Notes: generated by a model from the letters alone, not told the origin. Positions 1-9,661 are shown, counted from the first letter of the stretch. The stretch: 22,749 nt of DNA from Basidiobolus ranarum (GCA_040143965.1 JASJQH010000179.1:1-22749); one strand, 5' to 3'. Numbers and translations are program-made.

Positions 1-6
1 ATTTAG

Positions 7-203
7 GATAACATGTCACGCAAACAGATTGCTCATGTGAAATATTTAGATGCCAGAGCAGGCTTGACCATCCTCACCAATAGATATCACATTCAATTGG
101 GGTAAACCGATAGATAAAATGATTGAATGGTTCTAAATATTACAGGATAATGGCGCTTTTGACTCTGGTCAACGATTTGTATAACATTCTCAAAGTACAA
201 TAA
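7..203 (+). CDS. Possible last two exons of an upstream gene (doubtful)
   Basis: An open stretch follows an ATTTAG that could be a 3' splice site. It runs to base 101. A 44-base GT...AG interval (102-145, with a TTCTAAAT branch-like site) then joins it in phase to bases 146-203, ending in TAA. The joined peptide has about 50 residues with a hydrophobic end (MALLTLVNDLY). I do not recognise it. It is short, and the intron would be smaller than any other here, so it may be chance. Bases 204-411, between it and the GTPase gene, show nothing I can name and probably include that gene's promoter. Confidence 0.18.
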
Positions 204-411
204 GCTTGGCTGATTTTTAGCCTTCACCTTCCACAAACCGAATAGGTCACAAGGTGATATATGTATTTTGTCTTACCTGTTAAATAATACCTGAAAACCA
301 AATATGTAGAGTATTTACTCGTTGCCAATCTCAAACCATTAAAGTTATAAAACGTGACATTGTTCAACAAAAACTATCATCGGCCGTCAGTTCAGGATTA
401 TATCAAACTCT

Positions 412-2813
412 ATGCTATCTACCGACGATTTACATTATACCCCGGTGCGCCCAGGCAACCCAATACAACTGCTACGAAAGAAAAAAAATGCTACGTCTAA
501 TGAAGAACTGGAAATAATTCCAGAGGCTCTAGAGATCCTTGGACGTATCACAGGACCAATTGTCGTTGTAGCAGTTGTTGGAACTATGAGACAAGTAAGC
601 TTGACATACTAAGAAATGCTGCCTAGTCAAGAATTATCATTGATTTTCCCAAAGGGAAAGAGTTACTTATTATCTAGGATGCTTGGACGTCAAGAGGCCT
701 TTGAACTTGGACCTACTACTGATCCAAAGACATTTGGTATTTGGACATGGGACACTCCATATGAGGTGACAATTAATGACCAAAAGGCTACGCTCATTCT
801 ACTAGACACTGAAGGTTACCCAAAATATACACCATAGGACCAAATACTTGATAGACAAAGCTAACAGATTGCTTCGTATTATAGGTCTAGGAGCTCCAAA
901 TGCTACCGAACAATGGTTAATATATGTTACGTGGTAAATCTGACTAAATGATAGCCATTGATCACTCAAAATATTGTAGGGATACTAAAATCTTCGTACT
1001 TTCTCTTTTGCTGTCATCTCTCTTTATCTACAACACTCGTGGAGCTATCGATCGTGAAGCAATTCAAAAGTTGAGGATCATGCAGGATTTAACTAGGCTT
1101 ATTGAATCCAGTAGCGAAGCAGTTGTAGATGAAGATTGTGATGACAATGCCGAGCAATTCTCTGAGTATTTCCCTGAGTGTATGTCGATTCATATATTTT
1201 CTTTCCTTGCCTAAAACTTACGTATAAACTATTCTCCAGTCTTGTGGGTTGTTAGAGACTTCAATCTCAAGTATCCTGAAGGTGTCAATACGGCAAAGGA
1301 ATATCTTCTTCGTGCTCTACGAAGTGAATCCGATACAATGGGCAAAAAGGGGATATCATTGAAAGCACGCCAAGAAATTAAAGATACCGATGAAATCAGA
1401 AAGTCCATCGTATATTATTTTGGTAACGCTGATTGCCATACTATGCCACTGCCAGTGAGTAATCCAGAGGAAAGTGGTTTCGTTGATATTCCAACAGCCA
1501 TGCAAAATCTTCGTAAGTAAAGGGCTTTCTATCATAAAAATGCAAACTGAAATATTGACCTATCGATTATAGATCTAATTCCATATGAGAGATTGTCAAT
1601 GGCTTTTAGGTCTTCAATGGATGGATTTCTGGGAAAAGCGGGTGCTATGATGAATTTAAAACGTTTTAAAGATGGCTCGCTTATGACTGGTGCGTCCTTT
1701 GCTCAACTTCTACAAGTTTATGTCCGGCAGATCAACACCAGTAATTGTATTAAGGTTGCTGATGCTTACCAAGGTATCACTATTTATCTTAACCTGGCAT
1801 GGCTGTCTTTAAATTTACCAATTTGATTATTATCTGTAGCTGTGGTTGATCAGGTGACTAAAAAGGCCATAGATTTGGCTATTAGTAACTATCGGTCTTG
1901 CATGGAGTCATTTGAAAACACACATCCTAACGAGCCCGTCATGGGCGAATTTCTAATTAGTAAACATATCGAATTTTACAAAAAATCTCTTGATATTTTA
2001 AATCAAAATCTGTTAGGATCTAATGAGGAGGTGGAGAAGGTTCATTTGGAGCTGAAAGAGATGATCATTCAACAAGACAAGGATAACCGAATATTAAATA
2101 GTTGCGTATTTTCGGAGTTTCATGAGAGAAACTCGGCTCTTATTGTTGCAAGAAATGAAATGTTGGTCAACGATATTTGGCAAGGGCTAATTGGTAAGCG
2201 CTTAAATGGTTCAGAGAAGGATGAGTTCACTTCATATCAAGAGTTCATTGATGCTATCGGCGCATTTCAAAACGAGTATGAAAGAAATTGTTTTCCAGGA
2301 GTGGAGGCTAAGCAAGTGTTCCTCAGATATCTGGAAAAAGTTGAGGAGAGTAAAGCCAGGCTCAATATGTGGTTCAAGCAAAAAGGAATGTTCGAAGAAA
2401 GATTGGCCAAGATACAGGAGGAGAATTTGCAAATCCAAAAACAAGCCAATCGCATTCAAATTGAGAATGAGAGTTTGATAGCCTCCATGAAGAGAATACA
2501 TGAGGAGCATGAAGCCTCCTTAAATATGATGTGGGAGCGTATTGAAAGCAAGCATCAGGAGGCTGAGGAAGTTAGAAACCAACGGCAACTTCAATTCGAA
2601 AGGCAGCAGGAGGCATTTATCCAGATGAGAGATGACGACTTGGCTGAATTCAAGCAGCTTCAACGAGAAGAATTGAAAGAACAGGAAAGAAACATGCAGC
2701 GAGATTACGATACAAAACTCAAGGCCCTCCAAGAGGACCATAAAAGATTAGAAGCCGAGAATCAGCAACTAAAAGCAAAGAAACAGAAAAAGAATTCTTG
2801 CAATGTTATGTGA
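412..2813 (+). CDS. Guanylate-binding-protein (GBP)-like large GTPase with C-terminal CaaX box
   Basis: Seven exons (412-594, 655-814, 885-915, 980-1179, 1240-1512, 1573-1773, 1840-2813) join to an exact 674-codon frame, giving 673 aa; human GBP1 has 592. Introns are 60-70 bases with GT/AG ends. The Walker A motif GTMRQGKS (residues 57-64) is split between exons 1 and 2 and keeps the Arg (R60) that matches the GBP1 catalytic Arg48. Also visible are the switch-region Thr in KTFGIW (T87), DTEG (112-115), the GBP-typical LSSLFIYNTRGAID segment, and VVRD (195-198), the GBP version of the guanine-specificity motif. The C-terminal third is helical, with a charged coiled coil at about residues 515-665. 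It ends in lysines and CNVM, a plausible prenylation (CaaX) box, as in vertebrate GBP1, 2 and 5. The predicted role is a GTP-hydrolysing, self-assembling, membrane-targeted GTPase. An N-terminal extension of about 35 residues precedes the homologous part. The start is the only ATG upstream of the G domain in this frame. It is convergent with the Hsp70-like gene downstream. Confidence 0.92.
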
Positions 2814-4233
2814 ACATCTGAATTCTCCCCATGTGATATTCTGGCATAGTGGTCGATAGCTAATATTAAATATTATACTCTTGTCTTGATTGTATCATGT
2901 TTAAATTTCGTATGATCTTCATAACCTGTCTCTCAAACACAATACTACCATGCGTAATTTTAATAACATAATTGAAAACGTATGGATTCCACCAGTTCCA
3001 TAATACTTGCGAGTTCGCGAAATAATCTTAATTGAATCATCACATAGGAAGTACTTACAATATTTCGGTCATTAATATCTCCTGTGCATTAGCTTATACG
3101 TAGTTGAAGATTCATTCCATGAGGCCAAAGAAAAAGATATGTTAACACACCAAAAAAAGATTGAGATTCATGACCAAGACCAAGAAAAGAACTCTGATAC
3201 ATTCTCTTTTGTATACGCTTCGTTCAAGGGAACTCTAGCTCAATTGTACATACAGCTCTCAGATCCCGAGTGGCTCTTAATTAGCTCGTATCTGTAATTG
3301 ACAAGTCGTGTGGGTGGGTAACAAGGCTTATTTGAAACCGATTCCTCCCAGATTATTATTACAATATATATATATATCGATATAATAGAACATATTCGAT
3401 TTCTCCCAACCTGCTAATATCTATTTTCCCCTTCATTTAGTTCGTCTAATTAGGGTATATTTGGTTTAAAGTTCCCATGTATAAAGTATATTGATCAAAA
3501 TACTTTCAAAGGTTGCCTACAAAAGAAGTCAGTTAAGCTCCAGTTGTTTTCAAAAATCATACCAAGTTCTCCTCATACTTTATATTTCACAGTGGCTGCT
3601 TTCAAGTTTCAATCGTAGTATGACCGAATCAAGCCACTTCATGTTTTGTTCCCAAACGATACCAATCCAGTTTAGTTTCTATCTTGAATGAGTGAATATC
3701 GTATTCGATATCATGATTTGCCGATTTTACTGATTACAAATAAATCCAAACCCCGTTGTTGCGCAGAGTATTTATAAGGAGGTAATAGTTACATACATCC
3801 ACATGTTCTGGATTCGAGGGTCAGTAATAGTCAGGTTTTATGGTAGCACCGATTTCAAGTACTTCTAGGAGTTTACCAATTTGATTCCGAAGGTGCTCGC
3901 CAGGCGACGAAGTACAACTTGCGTATGTTAGTTTGATATATGCTTCTGCTTAATTTATCTCATTCTCATTTTATAGATATATGAGGTTGAATGAGTGCGT
4001 TAAATTTGTGCTATATTAACCAATAGTTAATTTCGCCAAAGGAAAGTACAAGGCCTGATATGATGAAAGTAGTGAGATAGTTTACTTTGATCAACTAAAG
4101 ACAATATATTGAAAATATACGGTGGCAATTTTCCTAACGTAAACTACTGCAATTACTTGATAAAAGTACGCTCGCCATTTCGTAACCGATGATATTCAAT
4201 GTTCAACCTGGTTCGCGAGATAAAAATAATGTT
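2814..4233. other. Intergenic stretch, no gene seen
   Basis: This is about 1.4 kb between the convergent GTPase gene and Hsp70-like copy A. It is AT-rich and has stops in all frames. The longest ORF (3491-3691, + strand, 66 codons) has no recognisable motif and no exon-like partners. Apart from a short TA tract I see no RNA gene, repeat or gene relic. Confidence 0.6.
3364..3378. repeat. Short TA dinucleotide tract
   Basis: A run of alternating A and T of about 15 bases, ordinary low-complexity sequence in an AT-rich intergenic region. Confidence 0.85.
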
Positions 4234-4264
4234 GCTTATTGATTAACAAAATTTGTCAATAAGC
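4234..4264. repeat. Nine-base inverted repeat just past the stop of copy A
   Basis: GCTTATTGA (4234-4242) and TCAATAAGC (4256-4264) are exact reverse complements around a 13-base spacer. On the minus strand this lies 12 bases beyond the TAA of copy A, so in RNA it could form a 3' UTR hairpin. A role in 3' end formation is a guess. Confidence 0.5.
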
Positions 4265-4275
4265 GATAACATGGT

Positions 4276-6566
4276 TTATGTTATGACACAGTCCCGTCGT
4301 TTCATATTTGCACTCCGATGATCAATCGTCATGCAGGTCGCTAAAAAATATTCGGCGGGAATTAAGAGATTTTGACCAGTCAGTTGAAAATCAACATTCA
4401 TGACACTAGAATATAGCTCAATAGCTTCCGACGCTGTTACATCATCATAGTATGTGTCTTCTGTTAGAAGGTCTGGTAAAGCCAACGAAATATCAATGTT
4501 TGCATCGAATGTGATTCTCGCAATCTTGATATTTTCTAGAATCCTTGTAAATTCGATTGGATCCTGAACCATTTTGCGATAGCGATGCTCGCCAAATAAT
4601 TTTTCTAGGAGCCTTAACACACGTCTATCAATCACAGCTGCACTTTTGTTCTCACCATTCTCTGAAACGGATATAGATGGAACTCCACGTGATACCACAG
4701 AGGCAGGCTCTTTAGGTGCTACTGAAACAGACTCTTTAGGCCCATAAGATGCTTTTTTGGGGAGAAACAATGCACGTCCATCAACCACTGTTGATTTCCT
4801 CTTCGCGCCATTCCCCGGAACAGATATAGATGGAACTCTACGTGATACCACTGATGCGCGCTCTTTAGGCCCCAAAGATTCAGATTCATCAAGAGTTGTC
4901 TTAGAAAAAGTACTGATCATCTGTTCAACTCTAGATCTATATGCCTGTTGCGCTATAAATCCCGTATCGGCACCAAGCAGTACAGCACCTAGAAATTATG
5001 TATACTTAGAGAAATATTCATCAATACGGACAAACTTAAAATTACCTTTCACTATGGCTTCACCAGGCCTTTCTAAAACTATGATCCTAGCCTTGCCAAA
5101 CTCTCGAGCAAATCGACTCTGAAGCTTACGGGAATTAGAAAACCCTCCAACTAATGAGATTTTACTATACGTCATGGGTAAATAATGAGTGGTATCTCAA
5201 ATGATGTTATTAGCTACCTAATGCCCTTATGCTGAGTAAGAATGCCTCTAACATGTTCCACTATCCGATTGATCGTTGGTTCCATGCAGGTTTTGTAAAA
5301 GTAATCATTTGGGACTAAAAGGTTTTGACCAACTAAGCGAAGGTCTACATTGTGCTTCATGGAGTATCGCTCTGTAGCTTCAATAGCCGTTATCGTATCT
5401 TCATGTGTGTTAGCAGTTAAAAAATCTGGTACGACAAGTACATACTCGGAATCCTCATCAAATGCAATTTTCGCCATTTCGATGTCTTCTTGAATTTTTG
5501 CAAATCCAGAAGGGTCCCGAGTCATATTCTGATAACGATGTCTGCCAAATATTTCTTCTAAAAGTTTCAACACACGCCAATTTATGGCTGTCGATCCCCA
5601 GTTTCCACCATATGCTGGAATCACTGATCCATATACAGAGATTATTTGTTAGAGCAATTATCAAAGCTTCAGCAACGAATCATAAGCATACCTTCTTTGA
5701 TCTTCGGTTGTAGATTAACTTCATGCACAGTAACATCAACACTTTCCCTACTGCAGTTACAAACCATGTGCATAGAACCTAAGTTTAATCCTATATTGTT
5801 GGATTGAAATGTCCAAAGGAAAGCAGCGTCAGGCTCAAGTACTAATTGTAATGCGTAACCTTTTAGGTCTGCCAATTCTGCTGCATCTCTCATCACTTGC
5901 TTTTCTGCATCACTCCATATAACGGGAACAGTTATAATCCATTTGATTTCACACTCTAGTATGTCATTTGTTGATCTGTTGATTTGTGCGAGAAGTGCTA
6001 TGGAAGTAAATTATTAACATTTTGGATATCGGAGTGGGCATATCTTGGATATTACAATGCTTGATGTACTTCAAACTTTCAGATAATACAGTTTTAGCAG
6101 CAACCTTAATCCCATTAGCTGCAGAAATAAGCATATATCCCCTAACCGATGGCTTATATAAATTCCTTTTGAAATGTTCGAAGTATCTGTCTTTGATTTC
6201 AGAACCATTCACTTTGCATTTCATTACTATGTCTTGATATTTCGTCTGAGCGGATTTCCCAAAAGCAATGAACTTGTTGTTTTCATCTAAAAGCACAGCA
6301 GTCTCAGTTTTACCATATTTTCCATCAGCCCACGGACCATTAGAAAAAATGGAATCTCGAGCATCCGTTATCCCACCCTTTCCGGGGTAGGCAAAAGCAT
6401 AACTAATATAAATAATTGGTTACGAATATTTTCATGAATTTCAGAACGATAGAATCTACCTTGTCTTATATGTACCAAAATCGATTGCAGCAATACACTT
6501 GGCATCGGTAGGGCGAATATACTCCCTAAATGGATTAATCTTATCAGGCGCAACTCTTTTAAGCAT
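4276..6566 (-). CDS. HSPA12-like Hsp70 copy A: chimeric, motif-degenerate, open frame
   Basis: Exons 6460-6566, 6056-6402, 5692-5997, 5218-5623, 5046-5164 and 4276-4988 join to 666 codons (665 aa). Splice positions match copies B-D through exon 5. The first 428 residues cover the two-lobed Hsp70-type ATPase domain, including EIKWIITVPVIW (connect 1 region, about 168-179). Phosphate-1 reads DFGTYKTSYA where siblings have DFGTSGTGYA. Phosphate-2 reads CNCSRESVD (231-239) where siblings have CDCGGGTID, so the catalytic loop is lost. The adenosine motif VGGFSNS (394-400) is closer to canonical Hsp70 than in the siblings. In the last exon, similarity to the sibling C-terminus stops after about 20 residues. 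A Ser/Pro-rich segment with a duplicated unit (PKE.ASVVSR.VPSISV) follows, then a second copy of the exon-4 module from DRRVL to YFLATCM. The usual 97-base last exon is missing. It may be a pseudo-ATPase with a new role, or a young pseudogene whose frame has survived. Confidence 0.8.
4621..4720 (-). repeat. Direct repeat unit 1 inside last exon of copy A
   Basis: This 100-base block aligns without gaps to 4774-4873 with 76 of 100 identities by hand count. Both encode a PKE.ASVVSR.VPSISV...NG peptide running into a VIDRRVL or VVDGRAL segment, which is the start of the sibling exon-4 module. This unit is the one that continues into the complete module. Confidence 0.85.
4774..4873 (-). repeat. 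Direct repeat unit 2 inside last exon of copy A
   Basis: Partner of 4621-4720 (76 of 100 identities, no gaps). On the coding strand this comes first. Its exon-4-like part breaks off after GRALFL, so it is a truncated duplicate. The equal length without indels suggests a fairly recent in-frame duplication. Confidence 0.85.
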
Positions 6567-6616
6567 ATCAATGAAGTAGGAGATAATCTACTTTGCACTC
6601 TATATGACAATGCTGA

Positions 6617-6625
6617 CTTAAATAC
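6617..6625 (-). promoter_or_regulatory. TATA-like element of copy A
   Basis: On the minus strand it reads GTATTTAAG, about 50 bases before the ATG of copy A. The same element lies at nearly the same distance before copies B and C, with a variant before D. The flanking bases up to about 6690 still align with the region upstream of copy B. Confidence 0.5.
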
Positions 6626-7344
6626 ATTTTCAATTTTCCCTACAATATTCCATTTCCTATAGTTACTGCTAACCAGCACAAGAGACTTGCTATTAACCTT
6701 GGTATTATAGCAAATTCAGTTTTAAATCGCATTGGATTTCTGTTGTTTATGATCTGTTGGTATTTTCTATTGGAAGGTACTACCATTGAACAGGATTTCC
6801 CAAAAGAACTTTTACCCATAGTTAGTGTCATTCAATAGAGAAATTAACTTGCACCTGCCTAGCACTGTCCCGAATATTCCAGTTATATTCCAGCCTCGAT
6901 ATATCATATGATGAGATATGTAATCAGTACATTTCAAAATATACAGTCTCAAAGAATATTCCCGCTATAAGTGTGCCATGCTTGGGAGTATACTCATAAG
7001 ATAAATCGCTGAATTAATGTAGCTAATAAAGTATATAAACGAGATCTGAAAACTGATTCAATCTTTGTGTTGCTAATTTACATACTCTGATAGTTTCATT
7101 ATCACCAAGCCAAGTGGAATCAAACTTCTACTAGTGGACTCAATATGCCAATGGTTACATATCTACTTTAAAACATAACGAGAATATTTTATCATTGAAT
7201 CAGATGTGAGAATCTTGCCAATATGAAGGAAAGAACTATTTTCATATATATTGATATATTTAATTGAATTTCGTTAATTGGAAATTGCTTGCTTGATAGA
7301 CCTAATTGGCCTGCAAGCCTGTCTATGGCCCAAATACACCAGCT
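6626..7344. other. Gene-poor stretch upstream of copy A
   Basis: The first 70 or so bases resemble the upstream region of copy B and are probably promoter. Beyond that the sequence is AT-rich with frequent stops. A 63-codon minus-strand ORF (6640-6831) sits in the promoter-homologous part, has no recognisable motif, and I do not treat it as a gene. Confidence 0.5.
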
Positions 7345-7739
7345 TCATGATTCCTCCTGATATTTGTCACATAGCCTACTTAACGACCAAATAACAGTCT
7401 TTGATATTAAGAAAGTGATTTCGCCACTCTTTCGAATGTTAAATACATTAGGATTCGGCACTACAAGGGAATCAGTTTTGATCTCTGTTCTTTTAATCCT
7501 CCTAATTTTTATGAGCCATGCAATCATAATGACCAAAACTATAATATTAATAGTTAGGATCTTATAGAAAGTAGCATTTAGAATAATAATTCGGAATTTT
7601 AGTGCAAAAAGCATGTTGAGCTCAAAACTGAAATCCTACCTGTAATGAATATAAATGTATGTAATAGCACCAAGAATAACGTAAACACCATCATAATAAC
7701 AAAGACTGTTATTAAGGCTCTACTTAGGCTATGTCGCAT
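7345..7739 (-). CDS. Possible small membrane protein (doubtful), inside an inverted repeat
   Basis: Exon 1 (7640-7739) begins MRHSLSRALITVF and is strongly hydrophobic. A 101-base interval with GTAGGA at its 5' end, CCTAACT branch-like and TTATAG at its 3' end joins it in frame to 7345-7538, beginning VLVIMIAWLIKIRR. The joined product would be 97 aa with one long or two short membrane segments, then a basic and polar tail ending CDKYQEES. I do not recognise it. The ends of the proposed gene coincide with the arms of an imperfect inverted repeat, so the open frame may be a by-product of that element. Confidence 0.22.
7363..7412 (+). repeat. Left arm of imperfect inverted repeat
   Basis: Matches the reverse complement of 7691-7740 at 38 of 50 positions without gaps, including a perfect 12-base core AATAACAGTCTTT minus one edge base. 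Weaker similarity seems to extend on both sides. The arms are about 280 bases apart, as in a foldback or MITE-like element. I did not find a clear target-site duplication. Confidence 0.6.
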
Positions 7740-7740
7740 A
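7691..7740 (-). repeat. Right arm of imperfect inverted repeat
   Basis: Reverse complement of the left arm at 7363-7412, 38 of 50 identities. When each arm is read in its own direction, both can encode a similar peptide (HSL...ITVF.I), so the pair could also be an inverted duplication of a coding fragment. Confidence 0.6.
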
Positions 7741-8490
7741 TATCAAGTTAATACATGGAAGGAATGTAGAGATATTATCTAGCTAGTTGATACCTATCTC
7801 GTAGTCTTTTTTATCTCGTTATATGAGCATTTCTTTATCATCACTTTTAGTGAGTTAACATAGCCAAGTAAGCATCCAACTTTTATGCAGTATATTACAT
7901 GTGGGTTAGAACTATGAATACAACCACTAACCACTTTTGCCAGTGATTATGAAAGTACCACCGACCTGCGTACAGATAGTGAGTACTACTTGTAGATATT
8001 TTATTAACAGTTGAATGAATATCCCCAAACCTCCAAGAAAGTATTTCATGTTGATCTTAATGGTTTTCACTAGAAAACAATGAATTCTTAGCGTTCGTTT
8101 TTATCATGTAAGACCGGGCTCAATAAATATTCATGCCAAGACAAATATTTCAAATTCTGTACTGTTAGCAAGCAATCAAAAATCATTATGTATTCTACCC
8201 TATGTTTCAACACTTCAGCTGTACTTCCATATGGTTGTAACCTGTGGCATGACCGTCATCAATTTACTGATATCAGTCTGTATACTGCATACATATAGGC
8301 ACCCTGAGCTACGCTTCGCAACTGTCATCACTAAATTCTCTAGTTACTCCCAAAGCGACGGAGTGACTCTAAAATTCCTGGCATCCGATATTTTTGCTAA
8401 AGAAATTTAGTTAGATATTGTTGTGCAACCATATATAACAAAATAGTAGGTTTCAGTTAATATGAAACGGTACGTTGTAATTAATTCAAA
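7741..8490. other. Gene-free stretch
   Basis: AT-rich sequence with stops in every frame. I see no Hsp70 exon relic, RNA gene or strong repeat. Confidence 0.5.
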
Positions 8491-8577
8491 TGTCACACTA
8501 CCAGCTAGAAGAATCTAGTTTGTATCTTGTTATCAGGACAAGTCTAGATTCGATTACCGGATTAGGTGGTTACAGAT
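8491..8577 (+). repeat. Diverged direct repeat, copy 1
   Basis: Aligns with 8924-9014. The core 8519-8577 (TTTGTATCTTG ... GGTGGT..TACAGAT) matches 8953-9014 at about 50 positions with two small gaps. Similarity upstream is weaker. Function unknown; most likely the remains of a local duplication of about 430 bases or of a repeat family. Confidence 0.6.
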
Positions 8578-8923
8578 GCTTCGAAAATTCTAGATTGAAT
8601 CAAAAACCAATTACCATATGGGTATAAGTAATCTTACACAGTTTATTTTTGTCAATATGTTACAGACCAATTCAAATCGTCATACGTATTCGGATTAAAT
8701 CGTGATCTTTTTACCCGATTTACTAAATCTGCATTAAACTTTACACTAACTCCTTCCAAGATCTTTCAAGATGGCGACCTATTTCTACTCGATTTGGTAA
8801 GTAGGAAATTTGCTCTTACCAGGCAACATTGCACATGTAAGCACGGTGTGATCGAATTCTAACTTTGGGATCGATATCTTTTATGAGAAACATCATTTTT
8901 TCATTCTGGTTTGTAACTAAACT

Positions 8924-9014
8924 TGTCTCACATACCTGCTTGTCGAAGCACATTTGTATCTTGCTATCATGGCATAGTCCAGATTCGACTGCAGGATTGG
9001 GTGGTGTTACAGAT
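8924..9014 (+). repeat. Diverged direct repeat, copy 2
   Basis: Partner of 8491-8577, same orientation. A 96-codon ORF starting near here (8923-9213) has no protein-like features and is probably chance. Bases 9015-9386 downstream hold nothing I can identify. Confidence 0.6.
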
Positions 9015-9386
9015 TTTGATATACACAGGTGATAGCAACGCTATTTCTGGCAATATGCCACACACCGAGGAACAATTCATCGAAATATCATGTCTGTTTT
9101 ATGACATAGTATTAAACTATATTACAATTCTGGGTTTGACAATACGTGTACTTTGTCTCAAATTATTACACATGATACATTCATATTTCATTTCGCGCTT
9201 TATATTTACCTAGTACATGTGACTGGCAAGAGATTCTAAAAGGCATCACATCCACCGAGAGCGAGCTATGATAGATGCATAGTGGAAAGCATCAAAAGAT
9301 GGTTGACTTGTATATAATGAACCTGAATTTTAGTTGTATTTATTGCGAATAAGTCGAGTTATGTATCCCCAGTAAATGATTTATAG

Positions 9387-9551
9387 CAGAGCGAAATCAT
9401 TGGATATTTTGGTGGTGGTCGTGATTGTTTTACTATTGAAGTACTTTCTAAACCAGAAGATATTGGAGAAACTATAAAATTGCTTTTTGAAACCTCAAGA
9501 GAGTTCATTAAGTTTATTATTTATTCATTAACTCTGAACACTAGAATCTAG
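9387..9551 (+). CDS. Orphan exon-like ORF (doubtful)
   Basis: Follows a TTATAG that could be a 3' splice site and stays open for 54 codons to a TAG. It reads as an ordinary mixed-composition peptide (FGGGRDCFTIEV, then SKPEDIGETIKLL). I found no upstream exon with a matching phase and no start codon. The FGGG..D...EV pattern faintly recalls the phosphate-2 region of the nearby Hsp70-like genes, but on the opposite strand and with a different spacing. It may be a relic or chance. Confidence 0.15.
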   Translation, partial: QSEIIGYFGGGRDCFTIEVLSKPEDIGETIKLLFETSREFIKFIIYSLTLNTRI

Positions 9552-9661
9552 AATACATTTCATGTCAGTACAATTAAAACAGTATAATACCCTATATGCT
9601 ATCAGATCATTGTATTTAGCTTATGAGACATCGTGAAAAACGACGATTCAGACGTAAGCGA

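Noticed and set aside
595-1840. The GTPase gene first looks like a row of frameshifted or stop-broken fragments
   Set aside because: Each break coincides with a GT...AG interval of 60-70 bases, and joining them restores the GBP motifs and an exact frame, so these are introns and not damage.
2206-2741. Several ORFs on both strands within the coiled-coil exon of the GTPase gene
   Set aside because: Shadows of the long coding exon in other frames, with no motif of their own.
3491-3691. 66-codon plus-strand ORF
   Set aside because: No recognisable domain, no neighbouring exons, and a length expected by chance in this AT-rich sequence.
6368-6679. 103-codon minus-strand ORF across the first intron of copy A
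   Set aside because: It reads exon 1 of copy A in another frame and runs through the intron; the spliced frame of copy A explains the region.
6640-6831. 63-codon minus-strand ORF with a GKS-like start
   Set aside because: It lies in the promoter-homologous region of copy A; GKSSFGKS is not in a P-loop context.
8519-9014. ATTCGA-containing segments resembling a tRNA T-loop or B box
   Set aside because: The flanking bases do not pair as a T stem, and no A box or acceptor stem is present in either copy.
8923-9213. 96-codon plus-strand ORF
   Set aside because: It overlaps the direct repeat, has no recognisable motif, and no splice or start context supports it.
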